From Plotosus lineatus (lineage: Eukaryota > Chordata > Actinopteri > Siluriformes > Plotosidae), in NCBI GenBank assembly GCA_024760905.1, contig CM045732.1, forward strand, positions 59,068,496 to 59,132,495: a DNA stretch of 64,000 nt, written 5' to 3'. Numbering within the stretch: the stretch's first letter is position 1; each line of letters starts with the position of its first letter. A program made the translations under genes and the position numbers. The notes beneath the pieces were generated by a model that saw nothing but the letters and a program-made list of their open reading frames with translations, was not told the origin of the DNA and did not search any database. Of this stretch, positions 1-22,496 are shown one piece after another.

Positions 1-1145
1 TTGAGGTGTGTGTGTGTGTGTGTGTGTGTTGAGTTTGATTAGGCTACAGCTGCGTTAAGCCTGTGTTCTTGTCTAGGAGGCCGCAGGCATAACAAGATCC
101 AGATGTAAATCTAAAGCTTTGTGCTGTTCATCAGTTCACCAAACTCTTTGAAAATAAGTGGAGGAAATCTGTGCTGGGTGTATAGTACCTAGGTGGTGTT
201 TTCTCTCCAACCACTTTCACATTTCACCCTTGCACGATTAATAACGCACATATTTAATATAGAACAAACTTCATTAAGATGTTTCCACTGGATGTTCAAA
301 GAGGCTCAGTGGGAAATGTATCGATACTGCTGTAATTAATCATCCTGTGTATCATTAGCGTCATCATCCATCTTGGACTCATAAAAACTTTAGCGTCTAT
401 GTCATAAGATCATTGCAAGTGAGGAAGCTTGCTGTCGTACCGGCCCGATAAGTGTACCACAGTCTGTTGTGTATAACAGTATTAGTCTTACATTTGTTAT
501 GCAATCGTGAATTGTGTATCAGTGCCAAGTTGTTTCATGAGCATTTAATTACTCCAGGACTTTCAGAAGCCTTGAATACAATTAATTCGGCAAGGCCACA
601 TACACAAGTCAGGGATGGAGTTACACATACAGAATCTGCCAAGGGAAGTGGTCACCAACCCTGTTCCTGGAGATTTACCTTCCGGCAACCAAAATCTAAC
701 TCACCTCTTGTTGTTATTTCAAGACTTCTTTGTGCAAGGATCAGATCTGTGTGATTACAGCTGAAGATTGTCTTGAATGTGGGCCTCCGGGAACAGGGCT
801 GGTTATTACTGGCCTGGCCTAGGGCATTTGATTGAGACTCAAGGTGTTTGTCAAGGTGGGGGAGAAAAAATGGTCATATGAATGGGAGAGTGCCAATATA
901 AACGTGGAATGACAAACAAGCACCATAAGCACGTATTGCTGATCTATGGATTTTTCACTATGCTTTCATTCATCCTTAATACCTGCCTGGTCAGAGTAGC
1001 CCTGGTTTAAATTGGGTTATATATTTGTTTGTATTTCAAGGTATAGAAGCAAATAAATTTGTCAGAACATTTTTCTAGTGGACACAAACCAAATTAAGAA
1101 CTGAGGGATTAAACGTTTTGCTAGTTGAGATGTTTTAGGAACTCG

Positions 1146-1506
1146 GGGCCAGTGGTGGCCTGGTGGTAAAGGGTGCTGGATCGCTGATCCTAAGGTTGGG
1201 GGTTCGAGTCTCAGTCTCTACAAGGTTGTCACCCCCCCCCCCCCCCCCCCAGTGCAGCTAACTGGGTTATCAAAGACCGGCCACGTATCTCACTGTCTAT
1301 GGTGAGAGGTTCATGTAAAAGAACCATTGCTGATTTTCGTAAAGAGTAGCTGCAAAGCCGTCTGTGTGTTTCTGCCCCTTGCTAAAGGGTTGTGTCAGGA
1401 AGGGCATCCGACGTAAAAACCTATGTAAAATCAAATGTGCGAATAAGATGATTCGCTATGACGACCTGGAAAAGGGAAAAAATCGAAAGGAAAAGAAGAA
1501 GAAAAG
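1146..1506 (+). mobile_element. SINE-A, full copy with 17-base target duplication
   Basis: tRNA-type head (CAGTGGTGGCCTGGTGG A box; GGTTCGAGTCTC B box), C-rich tract, body, tail ATGACGACCTGGAAAAGGGA...GAAAGGAAAAGAAGAAG. Direct repeat GATGTTTTAGGAACTCG at 1129-1145 and 1507-1523 is exact, so this copy is fairly young. Confidence 0.92.
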
Positions 1507-3535
1507 GATGTTTTAGGAACTCGATCACCAAACAGAACAGTATAGCGGTGGTAATACCTGTTTTTACTAACGCTACTTTCACACCAATACCCACAGTACC
1601 TTGAAGAGGAACACGCCGTGGTGTAGACATGGAAATGGAACATTTGATCACATTGGCCACCTTCTGCAGCAATAGCTGACGTGAAGATTCACAGCCTTTT
1701 ATATCATGGAAACAAACTGGAAGTATTGTATTGTCACCACTGGCAAAATGGTGCTTGTTGATGTTCACACGTTGTTCACAGTGTGATGCTGCTGGTGGTG
1801 GTGTCTCATTGTCATGTAAAAATTGCAGGTTTTTGGCCTGTTCACAAAAATGCGACAAGAAAATCGACCATGTGTGAAGGTAGTGCAAGTAGGTGCATAA
1901 GGTTGCAGAGCTGATGGTAGCAACTTGCGATACACGCAATAAAAATCACTTAGTGTTTTGCGGTATTCTTCATAAGCATTTTTGCGCATTTGCGCGGGTC
2001 AAGTTGCGTCAGTGAGAAAAAGGTATATAGCAAGTAGAGCCAGAATGCACAGTTCATTAGCTTAGACACTTAGTTTTTAGTGGTTTCCCTCTGTTTATTA
2101 AATAAATAAAAGTATAGATTCTTAAAAAGAAACCCTTCTGGTGTAGGTCATGTCCATTTTGAGTTTTAACCTGAATGCAGTTACGAATTGTGCTATGCCC
2201 TAATTGTGTTTACTGTTTGCTATATAGATATATCAACCTTGGTTTGTGGTTTTGGAAAATTTCAGTGGTTTATTCACAGTACGGTTAATATGAGCATGAT
2301 GTAACCATACAGGAGCTTACTAATTATTGGCATTATTAAGAGGACAAATGCCGTCGGAAAAGTTTGGAGTTTGCTGAGTCATGCTAATTAAATCCTCAAA
2401 CTGTATAAGAGGGATTTTGAGGGAAGTTTCCTCTCATGTGTGATGGTAGAAGAACCCGGTTCCTCATTGCTCGCAGTGCATTTTGTACATTCAGTCTGTC
2501 GATTCGAGCCACATCCCCGGAGAGCACTTTAGCATCAAAGCTCGCAGTCACGCTGCTGCAGTCCAAACTTGCGGTTCTGCTTCATCTGTAAACGTAGTGT
2601 AAGGTTTTAATTTTCGAAATGTTTGAGGTTTAAAATAAGACCATCTCAATATGTATCTTGATTGATGTTGAGAAGAGGTTTCTGCTTTCAAAACCCAAAC
2701 CCTGGGGCCTTGATTTATTGCGATACCACAGCATTTAGGCACAAAAGCATTGTTTTTGGGATTTTGTTCCCAAAATATAGGATAGTGTCGGAGTAATGCA
2801 GAAAATCGATGGCACCAAATCTGGCGGACTCCCTGAGTATACTGTCCTTTTGGCAGATGTTTTGTTGTTTGTTGTAGCTTAATATCTAAAGCTTTGTAAT
2901 CCATGTAACCAGCTTCAACCTGCACTCATTATTTCAGCTTTTTAATGTATTATAGATTCATCATAGGTCTGAATCAGCTAGTTAGTCTTCATTAGTAAGG
3001 TGCAATGTGTCAAGATGAATAATAATTTCTTTAATCAGGCTTTTAGTTTCTATAGGGGGCTGCCCGTCCCCCCTTTATTGAATTATAAAATTATTTTTGT
3101 GGCTAGTTTATATTCTTGTTATTAATCATTAAGAAATGTATACATGCATTTTTTGTTATACTGTATTTGACGTGATTTAACACCCAGGGCGCTTAAAAAA
3201 TTGGAACATTAAAATGTTACCAGCGGAGTGGAAAGGTAAGTACTTATTACCATTGAAGTGGAAAACATGAATAATAACCGAACAATAAAAGAGTTTTGGG
3301 ATCAACCAAACTACTTACATGAAAGCTGAAAATGAACAGAAAACAGCATAACATGGTATCTCACCTTACGATAGTCCCAGCAAATGAAAAATCCATGTTA
3401 TGAAAAACATTTTCCAAAATTTTTTGTCTCTATATACGAAACAAGTCCTCCTTACGAAACGCGCCATTCAAACATTCAAATGTGCCATTCAAACATTAAA
3501 ACACGCCATTCAAACATTCGAACCATGCACGAGCT

Positions 3536-3831
3536 GCTCTCCCATTGACTATCTTCCAACATCCTGCCCCGCTGGCCTCCCATTGGCTAGGACGGATGAC
3601 GCAGCTCCCTCCCATTGGCTATCTCCCAACATCCCGCCTCACTGGCCTCCCATTGGCTAGGAGGTGTAACGCAGCTCCCTCCCATTGACTATCTCCTAAC
3701 ATCCCACCCCGCTGGCCTTCCATTGGCTAGGAGGGCTGACGCAGCTCCCTCCCACTGGCTATCTCCCAACATCCCACCCCGCTGGCCTCCCATTGGTTAG
3801 GAGGGATGACGCAGCTCCCTCCCGTTGGCTA
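3536..3831. repeat. 70-bp minisatellite rich in inverted CCAAT boxes
   Basis: Units start at 3536, 3604, 3674 and 3744, with a partial at 3814. Each unit reads CTCCCATTGGCTATCTCCCA ... GCTGGCCTCCCATTGGCTAG ... GACGCAG with small changes, giving two ATTGG (CCAAT on the other strand) per unit. Confidence 0.93.
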
Positions 3832-4560
3832 TTATGGAGTTTCATCTCCCATAATGCTTTTCGTGTAAAGGAGAGAGTTACTGTTGTTTCGTGAGTTTTT
3901 TGAGTGTGCACATTGCAACTTTATTTTTTGACTCAGGCTTTTAACCTTCCATAAACATTTGTAAGATTATAACTCTGCTAAGAAGACATGGTCAACACAC
4001 ACACGCACACTCAGACGTCAACTTTAGCACATGGCACGTTGAACCAATCAACACGAATATAAACAAAAGCACATGGCCAGGAACATCTTTAAATTTATGA
4101 AGTTAGTGAGCAGGAGAATCGGGTGAAAAATACTCGCCATCACTTTCTGATAGGTCCATATCTGGCTCATCGCTCCATTCATTCCGAGCTTCCCATAGTT
4201 TTGCTGTAGCAGTTTCTACAGTCAGTCCTTGAATATTGCGGATAATGTAGACCAGACCTGGCCGCAATATTTGAAAAACCCCGAAGTAGGAACGCCCCGC
4301 CCCCCCATTTCTACGATGTTGTCTCATTTCTATGTTTTCGCGTCTATACAATATCAAAAAGTTTATAATTAAACGTTACACACTTATATGCATATGTAAA
4401 TACTGTAATGTATTAATATTTAAATAGAATTTATATATAAATAATTTAAGTAATGTACTCACCTCTGACAATACTGTAGCTCTTCTACGCGGTGCAGGAC
4501 TTTCAGACACACGATACAGTAAGATCACAAAATCACAAAAAATCCCGTGGGAATGTGCAA

Positions 4561-4676
4561 GGCAACAGCGTCACGAGTCTAAGCCAATCAGCTTGCGAGA
4601 TTGAGTTGAGTGGGTGGGAGGCAATAGCGTCACGTGTCTAAGCCAATCAGCTTGCGAGATTGAGTTGAATGGGTGG
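4561..4676. repeat. 59-bp tandem duplication with CCAAT motifs
   Basis: Two units (4561 and 4620) reading GGCAAYAGCGTCACG...TCTAAGCCAATCAGCTTGCG with few changes. Each holds GCCAATCAG and a CGTCACG site. Confidence 0.9.
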
Positions 4677-5092
4677 TCCTTGCCTGAACTGGGGAGGAGG
4701 GGCACTTCAGTCTGTCGTTTGGAAACAATGGACGCAGCCTGCCTTGGGTCCCTGCCTTCCGCTTGCTTACATGTGAGTTTCAGCGCGAATTTTGAATTTT
4801 TTATGAATTTTTTATTTTATTTTATTTTTTATTAGAATACCACAATGTACCAAGACCGCGATGCTCAAATTACGAAGTGGCAAGGGATGACTGTAATGGT
4901 TCACCGGTTGTTGGACATTTATCAAGAGAACACAGCAAAATATTTTCCTGTTTTTTAAAGCACGGTGGAATGATCAAATGTGTTGTTACTTATGAACATT
5001 ATAGACATTCCCCAGTGGCAGGGGGTCTTGAAATACCGTGTAAACTCACTTTTACAGGCAGGGAGCACCTCATTTTACTGTTACAGAGACTG

Positions 5093-5446
5093 TCTGTCTT
5101 CCTTTCGGCTTTTTCCCTTTTACTCGGGAGTCGCCACAGCGAATCATCTGATTCGCACGTTTGATTTTGGCAGAGGTTTTTTACGTCGGATGCCCTTCCT
5201 GTCACAACCCTTTTTAGCAAGGGACAGAAACACGCTGATGACTTTGCAGCCTACTCTTTACGAAAGTCAGCAATGGTTCTTTTACATGCCTCTCACCATA
5301 GACCGTGACAGACATGGCCCGCCTTTGATAACCCAGTTAGCTGCACTGGGGGGGACAGTAACAACCTTGTGGAGAGTGGGACTCGAACCCCCAACCTTTG
5401 GATCAGCGATCCAGCACCCTATACCACTAGACCACCACTGCCCCTA
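5093..5446 (-). mobile_element. SINE-A, full copy with 17-base target duplication
   Basis: Complete head, body and RTE-like tail on the - strand. Exact direct repeat TACTGTTACAGAGACTG at 5076-5092 and 5447-5463. Confidence 0.92.
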
Positions 5447-6129
5447 TACTGTTACAGAGACTGATCGAATAAAATTGGTAAATATGATGTATTATTTTGC
5501 TCCCAGTACACATGGGCGGTTATTAGACCTAAGATAAAAAACATGGGTGGAAGGGGGCCTTACTGGAGCAGGGCGCTTATTACGTCGAATACGGCATTTA
5601 CAGTCCAAAAGAAAACACAGATATTAACATATGCCTCAATGTACTATAACCAACGTATAGTCACTTTTTAAATACATAAAATCAGCTTGTTTTACATTTT
5701 TACAGACATCTGTGTGTCTACCCTACCAACATATATTAAAGCCATTAATACACAAACAAACTGCTACATTCTAACATGTAATACTTAAAAATTCTCACCT
5801 TTTAATAAGATTCTTTCTTTTCAGTACTGTGTATATTAAGCCATATCTGTGTATTATTGGCTGAAATTACTGCAGCAGCACGCAATGATAATTTATGCAA
5901 TTTCTTTTCCAATCATTCCTTGTTCCTGTCATTTCATTAGCAGGTCGGAGTTTTTTTTTTTGGTGTTGAAGAAGTGAAATAAGGTACAATTCACAATACT
6001 TGCACTTCTATTATATACTTGTTCCAGCCAAACCGAAAGTTATTCACATATGTTCAGGGAACATTTATTATCTTAAAGCAAAGCAGTTCATTCATTCCTT
6101 CATTCATATTCTGTGCAACTTGTCCTGTT

Positions 6130-6450
6130 TGGGCTTAAGGAGAACCTAAAGCCAATCCCAGTCCACTCTGGTAACCATGAACAATTTTCCAGGCAATTTC
6201 CGCTCCAACACAGACAACCAACTAGTTACATTAACACCAAATTCTAGAGGAACAGACACTTGGTCTAATATGCATGTCTTTGGACTGTGGGAGAAAACTG
6301 AAGGCCCTGGAGGAACCCGTGCAGGGACAGGAATAGCATGAAAACTCCACACAGAAACACTCTCACCAGGCCCAGAACTCAACCCCAAGACCGTCTTGCT
6401 GTTTGGTGAAAGTGCTAACCACTCTGTTAGTGTGTTGCTGGCACAGTAAT
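6130..6450 (-). repeat. L2-type interspersed repeat
   Basis: GCATGTCTTTGGACTGTGGG, GGAGGAACCCGTGCAGGGAC and CAAGACCGTCTTGCTG in family order, reverse orientation. Confidence 0.75.
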
Positions 6451-6787
6451 TATTACAACTTTATTTTAATTTATGGGATTTATTCGTACAATAAGTTAAT
6501 AGTTATACATAACCGCTGGAGGAAAGTGCAAGATTTACAAATGCAGTCTGAGTCTAGAGTCCTGCTAGATGCCCAAAAAAAGTACACAGAGTAGAAATTT
6601 TTTATTTTTGCCTTATTTCTGTTTGTATTTCTGGATTTGTGAGCATGTTTGTGACAGTGCCATGTACAGATGGTTGCATTCATATTTTCACATGACCTGA
6701 AAGTGTGCATTAGGGAGAATGAAGAAGAATCAATGTTGAAAAAGTGAGGTAGTGAAAGTGTTTGTTCTTTCATTTGTTTAAACAAAA

Positions 6788-7125
6788 TGCTTAATCCTAC
6801 CAGGGTCCCAGGGAGGCTAGAGCCTATCTCAACCCACTCTGGGCAAAGGTGTGATACAATCTGAACAACTTGCCAGTCCATCACAATGTCAGCAAATGTA
6901 CAGCCGTTGTCACACCCGGGGTAATGTGGAACAGCCAATGACCCTACTGTGCATGTCTTTTAATTGTGGAGAGTAAACTGACGTACATAGAGGAAACCCG
7001 TGCGTGCATGGAGAGAACATGCAAACTCCACACAGAAAAACTCACACCAGGCCCGGGACTCAATATCATGAACTTTATTGCTGTGAGGTGGAAGTGTTAA
7101 TACCACAGCGCCACCCTGGATGTAT
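6788..7125 (-). repeat. L2-type interspersed repeat
   Basis: CTTAATCCTACCAGGGTCCC, CTATCTCAACCCACTCTGGG, GGAGAGAACATGCAAACTCC and GGCCCGGGACTCAATATC, reverse orientation and fuller than the previous copy. Confidence 0.8.
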
Positions 7126-10016
7126 TTATGTTAAAGAGTGTAATTTAAATATTTAATAAATTGTTCATGAAAAATTGAATGCACTTAACTAGCACACATT
7201 TATTAAGAGCTTCACACTTATATAAGTTATATAAAGTTAAAGTTGTGTAAGCATACTTTTCGTGCCTGCATTGGTGATTTCAGCTTTGAAGATTTCTGTC
7301 GTTCTCTCATCGCGCTCTGTATGAGAACTTTTCAGATCCTTTCCACTGTTGATAGCATTGTATTGAAAGCAGGTTGGTAGCAGGTTGATAGTCAGATTAA
7401 AGAATTACTGCGAAAGAATATTTCCCTGAAAACCTTCATGAAATCCCCCACAAAGTTCCACACTTCCGACTTGAACTAATCAATGTTCACCTGAAGGCTT
7501 ATACTTTAGATACCAGTATTTAGAGACAGGCCACATGTGCTCGATGACTTGACTGTGCATCACAGTCCAGCTTGATTTCTCACTTGTAAAGTAATTTATG
7601 AAAGCTTTTTTGGTAGTGGGTCACATGACCCTATATAATAATCTTGTAATGAATATGCTGTAGCTTAGGTATATAGAAAACCTTTTTTTTTTTATCAATA
7701 CCAACGAAGTACCAATCATGTACAGGTATTTTTGGATTCCGAAACTTCCCCAAAGTACTAATGTAGTCGATAAATGAAGGTTACAGCCTCAACAAGAAGC
7801 CACAGAATTCTCTGTGCTCGGTAAAAGTACCTGACTTCCGAGAATTATGGGAAATGAAGCCATGAAAAAAATTGTGATGCACATTTAAAGTGGTCTCTAA
7901 ATTATTTTTTTTCCCCATAGCTGTATATACATCCTGCGTCAATCCGATCAATTAGTCTACAGTGTATAGGTATGAGTTTCACCGTAACTGCCATAGTTCT
8001 CTCAAGTGCATGTAGAGCTTGAACACCTAGAATGAGATCGTACAGGGCAAAACCACACCACCACTGCGTGGGCAGCTGTGTGACGTACCAACAATTTTTG
8101 TTCCCAGGCAATGGTGAATGTGTTCTCCACCAAAGGGAAGAAAATTGTATCTCAACTTTTTTTTTGTTTCTTTGTTTTGTTATTTTCTATTATTATGGTT
8201 GACAATTCAGGTTCTACATTTTTAAAAAGGTTCTGCTTAGAACACTTTATAAGGAACATCTATTTAAAGTTTATCTTTCAACTCGGACCCTTTTCTGTTT
8301 TTCACTTTAACTTGTTCTGAGAAACATCTTGATTCTCTCTTATATAGTAATAGTTACTAAAAGTACATGTTTCAACATGCAGTGTATAAAGACAAGGGTA
8401 TGTTCTACTATAAATAAATACCTTGGAATCAACCAGACCATCGTTTAGTTTGCGCTTCGGAAATCAAGTGTAGAAGTCTTGGTGATGAGTTTGAAAATAC
8501 CTTTTATTTACTCTCATGGTGATGTATTCAATGCGTTTTCTTATTCTCTCCTTTTTTCCACAAAGGAAATAGGCCAGCGGAGTCGAACAGGCCTTCTTTG
8601 GTTTAGTGCAGGAAAGAGGGGTGACATTTTTTTCCCCTTTTCTGATGCTAATGAAAAGAGGAGCTTTTCCAGCTTTAGCTTGCAGAGCGTGTCTCTCCTG
8701 CAGCATGCTCCACTGCCTGGACATTGTGCGAGCACAAAAATCCAGGCCTGGTATCCAATAACGTGAAATTTCAGCAGAGAAGCAGCCATTGTGCGATGTG
8801 GAGTGGGAGGGGGGAGAGGCTGGGGTTGACTTGGCAGGAGCCCAGGGCTCAGGCCACATCCTACTGCTCTCTTCCTCCTCCTCCTCCTCCTCCTCCACCT
8901 CTCCTTAAATCAGTCCAGGAAACGGCTGGCCCTGAATCCCCCTGCCTCCTGGGTCAGGCCTCACACACATGCACTCAAGCAGAGCTTCACACACTGGGAG
9001 ATTTTGCACATGATTGTAAATCCTGAGACTGAGTGCTCTCTGTGTCACTGTAAGCCAAAAAATATCCGTATAGTGCTTTTTTTTCCTTGTTGAATTTGCT
9101 GTATAAAGACCAAAGAAGTAACTTCTCTCTTTTTTGATGGGGAACATGTACACCAGTGCCGGGGTGCGTCACACACACACTGCCCACACACTGGTGGTGT
9201 GAACTTCTTTCCCTATGCAAATTCTCGCTGTTAAAGATGAGCATTTACCTCGCTAAAGCTGTGTTCGAGCTGCGTTTAGGTGGGAATGGCTCAGAAGCAC
9301 TATTTGAAATGCAATAAAAATGGCAGTGATGGAACACATGAAGCCTACAGATTATTTCCTTTATGATTGTTTTGTGGTAGGCTTGTACCACTTCTTGCTG
9401 AGTCTTTAGACCTTGTTTTTTAGTTCTTTAGGGAAGTTGAAACTGTCAGAATGTGAAAAAGATCTGCTTAGAGTTTGACTGAGGACAAAAACAGGGTAGT
9501 GTGGGACATATGAAGTTCCTCTGCACCCAAAAGTCTCTTTTTAGAGTACTGTATGTGCGATGTATTTTAATGTAATAATATTTTTTTGATTCTTCTACCA
9601 AAACAATCATTAATACACATAACTACCATTCATGTAGAGCTGTTTTTATCCAATTTTTTTTTTTTTTGGGGGGGGGGGGGGGTGGTCAGAGTTTGAGGAC
9701 TTTGGCCCTACTAAAAAATCACTTAAACATTTTATTAATGTGCATAAACAATTGAAATGTGGACTTGAAACCTGGGTGTAAAATATGTTCAGAGTTCTCA
9801 GAAGACCCTCTTCCAGCACATAATAGTTGCTTCCTTTTTTTTCTCGGAAATGTAGTCATTCTTCCAGCAGACTAACTTGGAATCTTTGGGATTTTTTGGT
9901 CTTGGCTGATCCCCCCCTTCGTCTGAACTCTGCCCTCTCAACATGGAGAGGAAAAAATCCCCAACCTTTGTCTCTGGGTTCATCATTGTGTGAAGATGAT
10001 TCTGATTGTGTTCGCG

Positions 10017-10017
10017 C

Positions 10018-10097
<80 letters not shown>
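10017..10097. repeat. GT microsatellite
   Basis: About 38 TG units. Confidence 0.97.
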
Positions 10098-10098
<1 letters not shown>

Positions 10099-11396
10099 GC
10101 AATGCAATGAGAAGCGATTGCTCTCATGAGATAGGTGGGGTGAGGGAGGGGTGGATTTGAAAGGAAGTGTGTCCCATTAGGTTGTCAGGCTTTTTATTTA
10201 TTTATTTTATTGTATTTATTTTTGCCTTTTGTTTTTGTGTTTCTTTTTATTTGGTGCTTTAAAACCTTGTCTGTAAGCTTTTTAAATCCAGATACACTTC
10301 AGAACCATTGTAGGTCATAGTCACCTATGAATGTATGCAAATAGAGTATTGTCCGGGTGGACATGTTTTAAAATGAAAACCATGCGTGATGCTGAAACTA
10401 GGGTTTCTTCCTCTTTTAGAACGTTTTCTTTTTTCCATCTTGTACCGCAGCTGTTATCCATGTGCTCGCTATAGAAACGTATCACTTCAAACAAATTTCC
10501 AATATCAGCGTGTGTATACAACGTTTTCATATTTTTGTTGATTTATTTATTTCTCCTGACAAATGATAACCTCCTTGATGTTAATATGTTTAAGGCTGAA
10601 TTGCTGCCTATGTGTAGGAGGGATTACGCTAACTAGCTTATTAAGCAGAAACCAGGGATAAACCCAGGGGACGGTAGGTTCACTAGACATTAGTAACTGA
10701 TCTTCCATGAGACTTGGGTGGTGTGAATCTAGTTTATACTGACGACGTGGATGACCTTCTGTCTTTTGTTCAGTGGACAGGTTTCTCAAAATGCTGATCA
10801 GAGGTTTCATTCCTTGTGGTTTAAACAAGGGTTCTGTTCCTAGGAAAGAGGAAGTGGCATTTTTGTGTCCAAAATGGCAACAAGGCAATTTTTGGGATTT
10901 GTTTTAAATCATTTAAATTCCTCCATCAAATAACTGACTTCAAGTGGAGACACTAGAAATGTTAGAGTTATTTTTAAAAAATTAATAAATAAATAAAATG
11001 GTAATGTCCTTTAATACATTACTAGGGTCCATAAAGAGCTGCGTTTGTCAAATGGTGACCTTTGTTATTTCCGGACGTACTTTGTTATTATCTAATCGAA
11101 GAAGCAATAGACAATTGAGAGAACAAGTGCTTCCCACATGTAGTAGGAGAAAATTGACAAAAAAAAAACCAAAAAAACCCACTTCATCTGTTGATAAGTT
11201 ACCATGAATTCATGGAACAATTGTAAAAATTTAACTGTTTCACTCCTGTCAGTCAAATAGTATTTAAAAGCCATGTACAGGGTACAAATCCAGTCCTTGA
11301 ATTTGGGAGCCATTTTCTTCTATCCAGTTGCGTCTTGATCTTGATGGAGAAGTCTGAGTTTTTCCACTAATGATGTGTTGGTGTATGTCTTTCCAG

Positions 11397-22496
<11,100 letters not shown>

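Larger units (their letters stand above)
3351..4893 (+). mobile_element. pogo/Tigger-related composite block
   Basis: Starts CATGGTATCTCACCTTACG, like the terminus of the element at 36313, and shares the interior block ACATTTGTAAGATTATAACTC with it (near 3955 and 36655). The right side ends in TTACGAAGTGGCAAGGGATG ACTGTA, another pogo-type terminus, so this may be two elements fused. An 84-codon - strand frame at 4103-4357 (ends DLSESDGEYFSPDSPAH) is of unknown nature. Confidence 0.6.
1..11396 (+). other. spred1: Inferred spred1 intron 1 (or 5' flank)
   Basis: No coding exon could be supported here. I looked for a short exon reading like MSEE with a donor leaving two bases of an Asn codon, and found none. 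The stretch holds a short GT run (about 8-29), two full SINEs, a pogo-related block with CCAAT-rich tandem repeats, two L2-type repeats and a long GT tract. I see nothing recognisable in 1524-3350, 5464-6120 or 7140-9650 beyond short homopolymers and a GA/CT-rich patch near 8870. Confidence 0.6.

Noticed and set aside
1150..1225. tRNA-like segments with A and B boxes
   Set aside because: They are heads of dispersed SINEs with attached bodies and target duplications, not folded tRNA genes.
2548..2925. 125-codon open frame on the - strand within the inferred spred1 intron
   Set aside because: No recognisable domain, no splice context and no similarity I can place. Length is within chance for this composition.
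4103..4357. 84-codon - strand frame ending in an acidic Ser-rich tail
   Set aside because: Lies inside the pogo-related block. It may be a transposase tail but no diagnostic motif supports that, so it is mentioned only within that element.
8464..9244. Cluster of overlapping frames, considered as a spred1 first exon or promoter
   Set aside because: No MSEE-like start with the required split Asn donor and no CpG-rich context. The Glu run on the - strand comes from a CTC repeat.
9798..10129. Open frames across the GT array with poly-HT or poly-CV translations
   Set aside because: Produced by the microsatellite alone. The same applies to similar frames at 13798, 14624, 19200, 21103, 50383, 53768, 60211 and 61593.
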